This document shows, one piece after another, positions 23,118 to 24,867 of a DNA stretch of 24,867 nucleotides. The translations under genes and the position numbers were made by a program. This DNA comes from a virus. The notes under the pieces were generated by a model. The model saw only the letters and a program-made list of their open reading frames with translations, was not told where the DNA came from and searched no databases. The stretch covers positions 1 through 24,867 of IMG/VR virus record IMGVR_UViG_3300008267_000527; one strand, written 5' to 3'. Numbering within the stretch: the stretch's first letter is position 1; every line of letters begins with the position of its first letter.

Positions 23118-23327
23118 ATGAAAAAGAAAGATATTGACTATTATACTATAAACTACGGATCTTTTAAAAAAATGCTCCAAGAGTTGGAGAGCGCTGGATC
23201 AGCTGCAGATAACACAAAAGCCGCACAAGTCCAAGAGCAGATAGCAAAATTAGATAGTCAAATAGCAAAACTACAACTTCAAAAGGCTGGCTTACAAAAG
23301 CAATTAGACGCAATCGAGAAGAAGTAA
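23118..23327 (+). CDS. Small coiled-coil protein of unknown function
   Basis: 69 residues, ATG four bases after the polymerase stop. Residues 38-69 (VQEQIAKLDSQIAKLQLQKA and beyond) are a clear leucine/isoleucine heptad coiled coil; the first 25 residues are basic and aromatic. Coupling to the polymerase gene suggests a replication accessory role, but nothing in the sequence proves it. Confidence 0.6.
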   Translation: MKKKDIDYYTINYGSFKKMLQELESAGSAADNTKAAQVQEQIAKLDSQIAKLQLQKAGLQKQLDAIEKK

Positions 23328-23330
23328 CAG

Positions 23331-23708
23331 ATGAGACCGCAACTACTGTGCACATTTACAACTCTACAAGAGTTACCATACTGCATTAGCAACATTCATA
23401 AGACCTATAGTAATGATGTTGCTAATCTTAAATGCTACACCTATGTGCATAGCGAAGGTAGCATTATCTGTATTTACAATGTAAATAGCGGAGATAGGAG
23501 ATTGAGAGATACAATCTCAATCAATCGTAAAAAAGAAACTAACACACTTTATACCATAAACGCTCTCAATGCGTTGATCCGCTCGTTAAATGATGGTATA
23601 TTAGATAAGAGCTACAGAGTCAACTGGTACGATTATCAGAATTGCATGCTACTCTCTCAAGGAGATGAGTACAAAACAATTTCAATAAAAGAGTTGTCTC
23701 AAGGATAA
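23331..23708 (+). CDS. Unknown protein in the replication block
   Basis: 125 residues, three bases after the preceding stop. The C-terminal half contains NTLYTINALNALIRSLNDG and then SYRVNWYDYQNCMLLSQG. It has four cysteines (Cys7, Cys18, Cys35, Cys47) in the first half and no enzyme motif. Size is close to T4 RegA (122 residues), but no RegA sequence feature is seen. It is not recognised. Confidence 0.6.
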   Translation: MRPQLLCTFTTLQELPYCISNIHKTYSNDVANLKCYTYVHSEGSIICIYNVNSGDRRLRDTISINRKKETNTLYTINALNALIRSLNDGILDKSYRVNWYDYQNCMLLSQGDEYKTISIKELSQG

Positions 23709-23734
23709 TAGTTTCGTATAGTTAAGTATTAACA

Positions 23735-23742
23735 AATAAATA
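23735..23742 (+). promoter_or_regulatory. Candidate A/T-rich element (AATAAATA) before the gp32-like gene
   Basis: AATAAATA fits the relaxed core NATAAATA and ends nine bases before ATG 23752, in a 43-base gap that has no Shine-Dalgarno sequence. It is the third such core set 6-9 bases before a start. Confidence 0.3.
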
Positions 23743-23751
23743 GTTACAAAA

Positions 23752-23925
23752 ATGGCAATCAATCTTGATGCAATTAAGAGCCGTTTGCAGCAAATGCAAA
23801 AAAGCGCCTCTGGTGGTAGCCATTCATTGAAATGTACTTCCACTATGAGATTGGAAAGCGTACAATCGTTTCTCCAACATCATATGGACGTCCAGATCCT
23901 ATCGTTGAATTTGCTGAGAAGTTGA
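23752..23925 (+). pseudogene. N-terminal fragment of gp32-like ssDNA-binding protein
   Basis: The ATG begins MAINLDAIKSRLQQMQKSAS, the expected N-terminus of gp32-like proteins of this phage group (from memory). After about residue 23 (GGS) the sequence in this frame loses sense and stops at TGA 23923-23925. The genuine continuation PFIEMYFHYEIG is in the next frame from 23820, directly after an in-frame TAG at 23817. The residues usually lying between the N-terminal tail and PFIE are absent. A missing segment of 3k+1 nt would explain both the lost residues and the frame change. Confidence 0.65.
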
Positions 23926-24443
23926 AGCGTTCCGGTAATAAGGATGACTTCAAACTCGGTAAGAAGATCGAACCTAAGTTCCGTTGCTTTGCTCCAGTCA
24001 TTGTGCGTGGAGAAGAAGACAAGGGAGTTAAGTTTTGGAGCTTTGGTAAGCAAATCTACCAAGAGTTGTTGAGCGTGATTTCTGATCCTGACTACGGAGA
24101 CATTACTGATCTTATGAACGGTCGTGACTTGACTGTAGAGCACATTGCTGCTGAAAAGGAAGGAGCATTTCCAAGCTACACAGTTCGTGTGAAACCAAAC
24201 ACAACACCAGCTACAACCGATAAGGAAATTGCCGGTTCAATTGTGAATGGACAGAAAAACATTACTGAGCTGTATAGCGAGTTAAGCTACGAAGAAATGA
24301 CTACAGTATTGGAGAAGTGGTTGAACCCTGACACCAATGCAGAAGCACCTACACCAAAAGGTGAGTCACAAATCAAGTCAGCTTCTACTGCTACTAAAGT
24401 AGAAGACATCAACTCAGCATTCGACGAACTTTTTAACTCCTAA
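23832..24443 (+). CDS. gp32-like ssDNA-binding protein, main body, lacks its N-terminus
   Basis: The frame is open from 23820 (PFIEM); the ATG at 23832 is the first one but sits inside the fold. 203 residues: MYFHYEIGKRTIVSP, SYGRPDPIVEFAEKLKRSG, EPKFRCFAPVIVRGEED and KFWSFGKQIYQELLSVI correspond to the OB-fold core of gp32-like proteins. It coats single-stranded DNA in replication and recombination. The last 50 residues are flexible and end in an acidic tail (VEDINSAFDELFNS), the usual partner-binding end. Only Cys at about 51 remains, so the zinc site of T4 gp32 is absent. Without the N-terminal part, cooperative binding would probably be lost. UvsX follows. Confidence 0.75.
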   Translation: MYFHYEIGKRTIVSPTSYGRPDPIVEFAEKLKRSGNKDDFKLGKKIEPKFRCFAPVIVRGEEDKGVKFWSFGKQIYQELLSVISDPDYGDITDLMNGRDLTVEHIAAEKEGAFPSYTVRVKPNTTPATTDKEIAGSIVNGQKNITELYSELSYEEMTTVLEKWLNPDTNAEAPTPKGESQIKSASTATKVEDINSAFDELFNS

Positions 24444-24448
24444 TCCTT

Positions 24449-24867
24449 ATGGCAAAGAAGTCAGTAACACCAGATGAAATCTCTGGACGGGACGAGCTAG
24501 CTACACAGCTTGCGGATAGTCTCAACAAAAAGTTTAAGGACTTCAAAGCAGCCCATTTCTTAAATGGGCAAGAGGAAACTCCAACAGATTTGACAGAGTG
24601 GGTCTCAACGGGATCCACTTTGTTAGACCTGGCTATCTCAAACAGACCTAATGGTGGCTTTCCTGTAGGACGTATCGTCGAACTGCAAGGAATGGAAGCA
24701 TCAGGTAAGAGTTTGATTATGGCTCACGTACTTGCTAATACACAAAAGAAAGGTGGATTAGCTGTATACATTGATACGGAGAACGCTTTGAGTGAGGAGT
24801 TCCTAAGAGCTATTGGAGTGGACGTTACCAACATGCTTTATGTACCTCTTGAAACTATAGAGGATAT
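24449..24867 (+). CDS. uvsX: UvsX/RecA-like recombinase, 3'-partial
   Basis: Starts ATG five bases after the gp32-like stop and runs off the window after 139 full codons. Residues 70-90 hold FPVGRIVELQGMEASGKSLI with the Walker A motif G81-x4-GKS. Downstream VYIDTENAL (about 107-113) matches the RecA segment FIDAEHAL with the catalytic glutamate. STGSTLLDLAISNRPNGG (53-70) is the usual RecA/UvsX lead-in. It would form the filament for strand exchange and recombination-dependent replication. T4 UvsX has about 390 residues; roughly two thirds of the gene is outside the window. Confidence 0.9.
   Translation, partial: MAKKSVTPDEISGRDELATQLADSLNKKFKDFKAAHFLNGQEETPTDLTEWVSTGSTLLDLAISNRPNGGFPVGRIVELQGMEASGKSLIMAHVLANTQKKGGLAVYIDTENALSEEFLRAIGVDVTNMLYVPLETIED

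Noticed and set aside
23331-23708. RegA translational repressor
   Set aside because: Size and place would fit, but none of the RegA sequence features I know are present.
23817-23832. T4 gene 60-like translational bypass in the gp32-like gene
   Set aside because: There is no inserted gap to skip: residues are missing, not interrupted, and no matching take-off and landing codons flank the site. Deletion or misassembly is simpler.

Overview
The window is a contiguous, plus-strand-only stretch of a contractile-tailed (T4-like myovirus) phage genome, cut at both ends. The T4-type calls rest on recognisable sheath, tube, gp26-type hub chaperone, very long tape measure, LysM gp53-like wedge, gp27-like hub, gp32-like ssDNA-binding protein and UvsX/RecA. 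The DNA is A/T-leaning and almost no gene has a Shine-Dalgarno sequence; starts are instead preceded by A/T-rich tracts. That, plus a small family A (not T4-type family B) DNA polymerase, suggests a host in or near Bacteroidota, reminiscent of Rhodothermus phage RM378. This is inference from memory of those families, not a database result.

Layout. 2-4485: giant repetitive tail fibre (YadA-head-like SHAEG repeats, TGS-rich repeats, SYALSS hexapeptides), split into two frames by an exact 20-bp tandem duplication. 4485-7046: four small or medium distal-tail genes, three sharing one N-terminal domain, two of them glycine-rich paralogues of adhesin type. 7092-10417: a coiled-coil protein, tail sheath and tail tube, closed by a terminator. 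10518-11565: gp26-like gene and an out-of-frame gp51-like extension, framed by terminators. 11619-21811: small unknown, tape measure, tube-initiator/baseplate protein, LysM wedge protein, hub, and an unknown probable virion protein. 21824-24867: family A polymerase, two small unknowns, a broken gp32-like gene, and the start of uvsX.

The first 21.8 kb build the tail: hub and tube-initiator proteins nucleate the tube, the tape measure sets its length, sheath and tube polymerise over it, and the fibre and glycine-rich proteins would recognise the host. The last 3 kb begin the replication/recombination block.

The most interesting points are: (1) a probable programmed +1 (or -2) frameshift joining gp26-like and gp51-like frames just upstream of the tape measure gene, a position like that of the G/GT tail chaperones of other phages; (2) the 20-bp duplication that truncates the fibre; (3) an apparent internal deletion, 3k+1 nt long, that puts the two ends of the gp32-like gene in different frames; (4) a short family A polymerase with altered motif B and C residues; (5) A/T motifs (NATAAATA and TATTTATA) set at fixed places before start codons.
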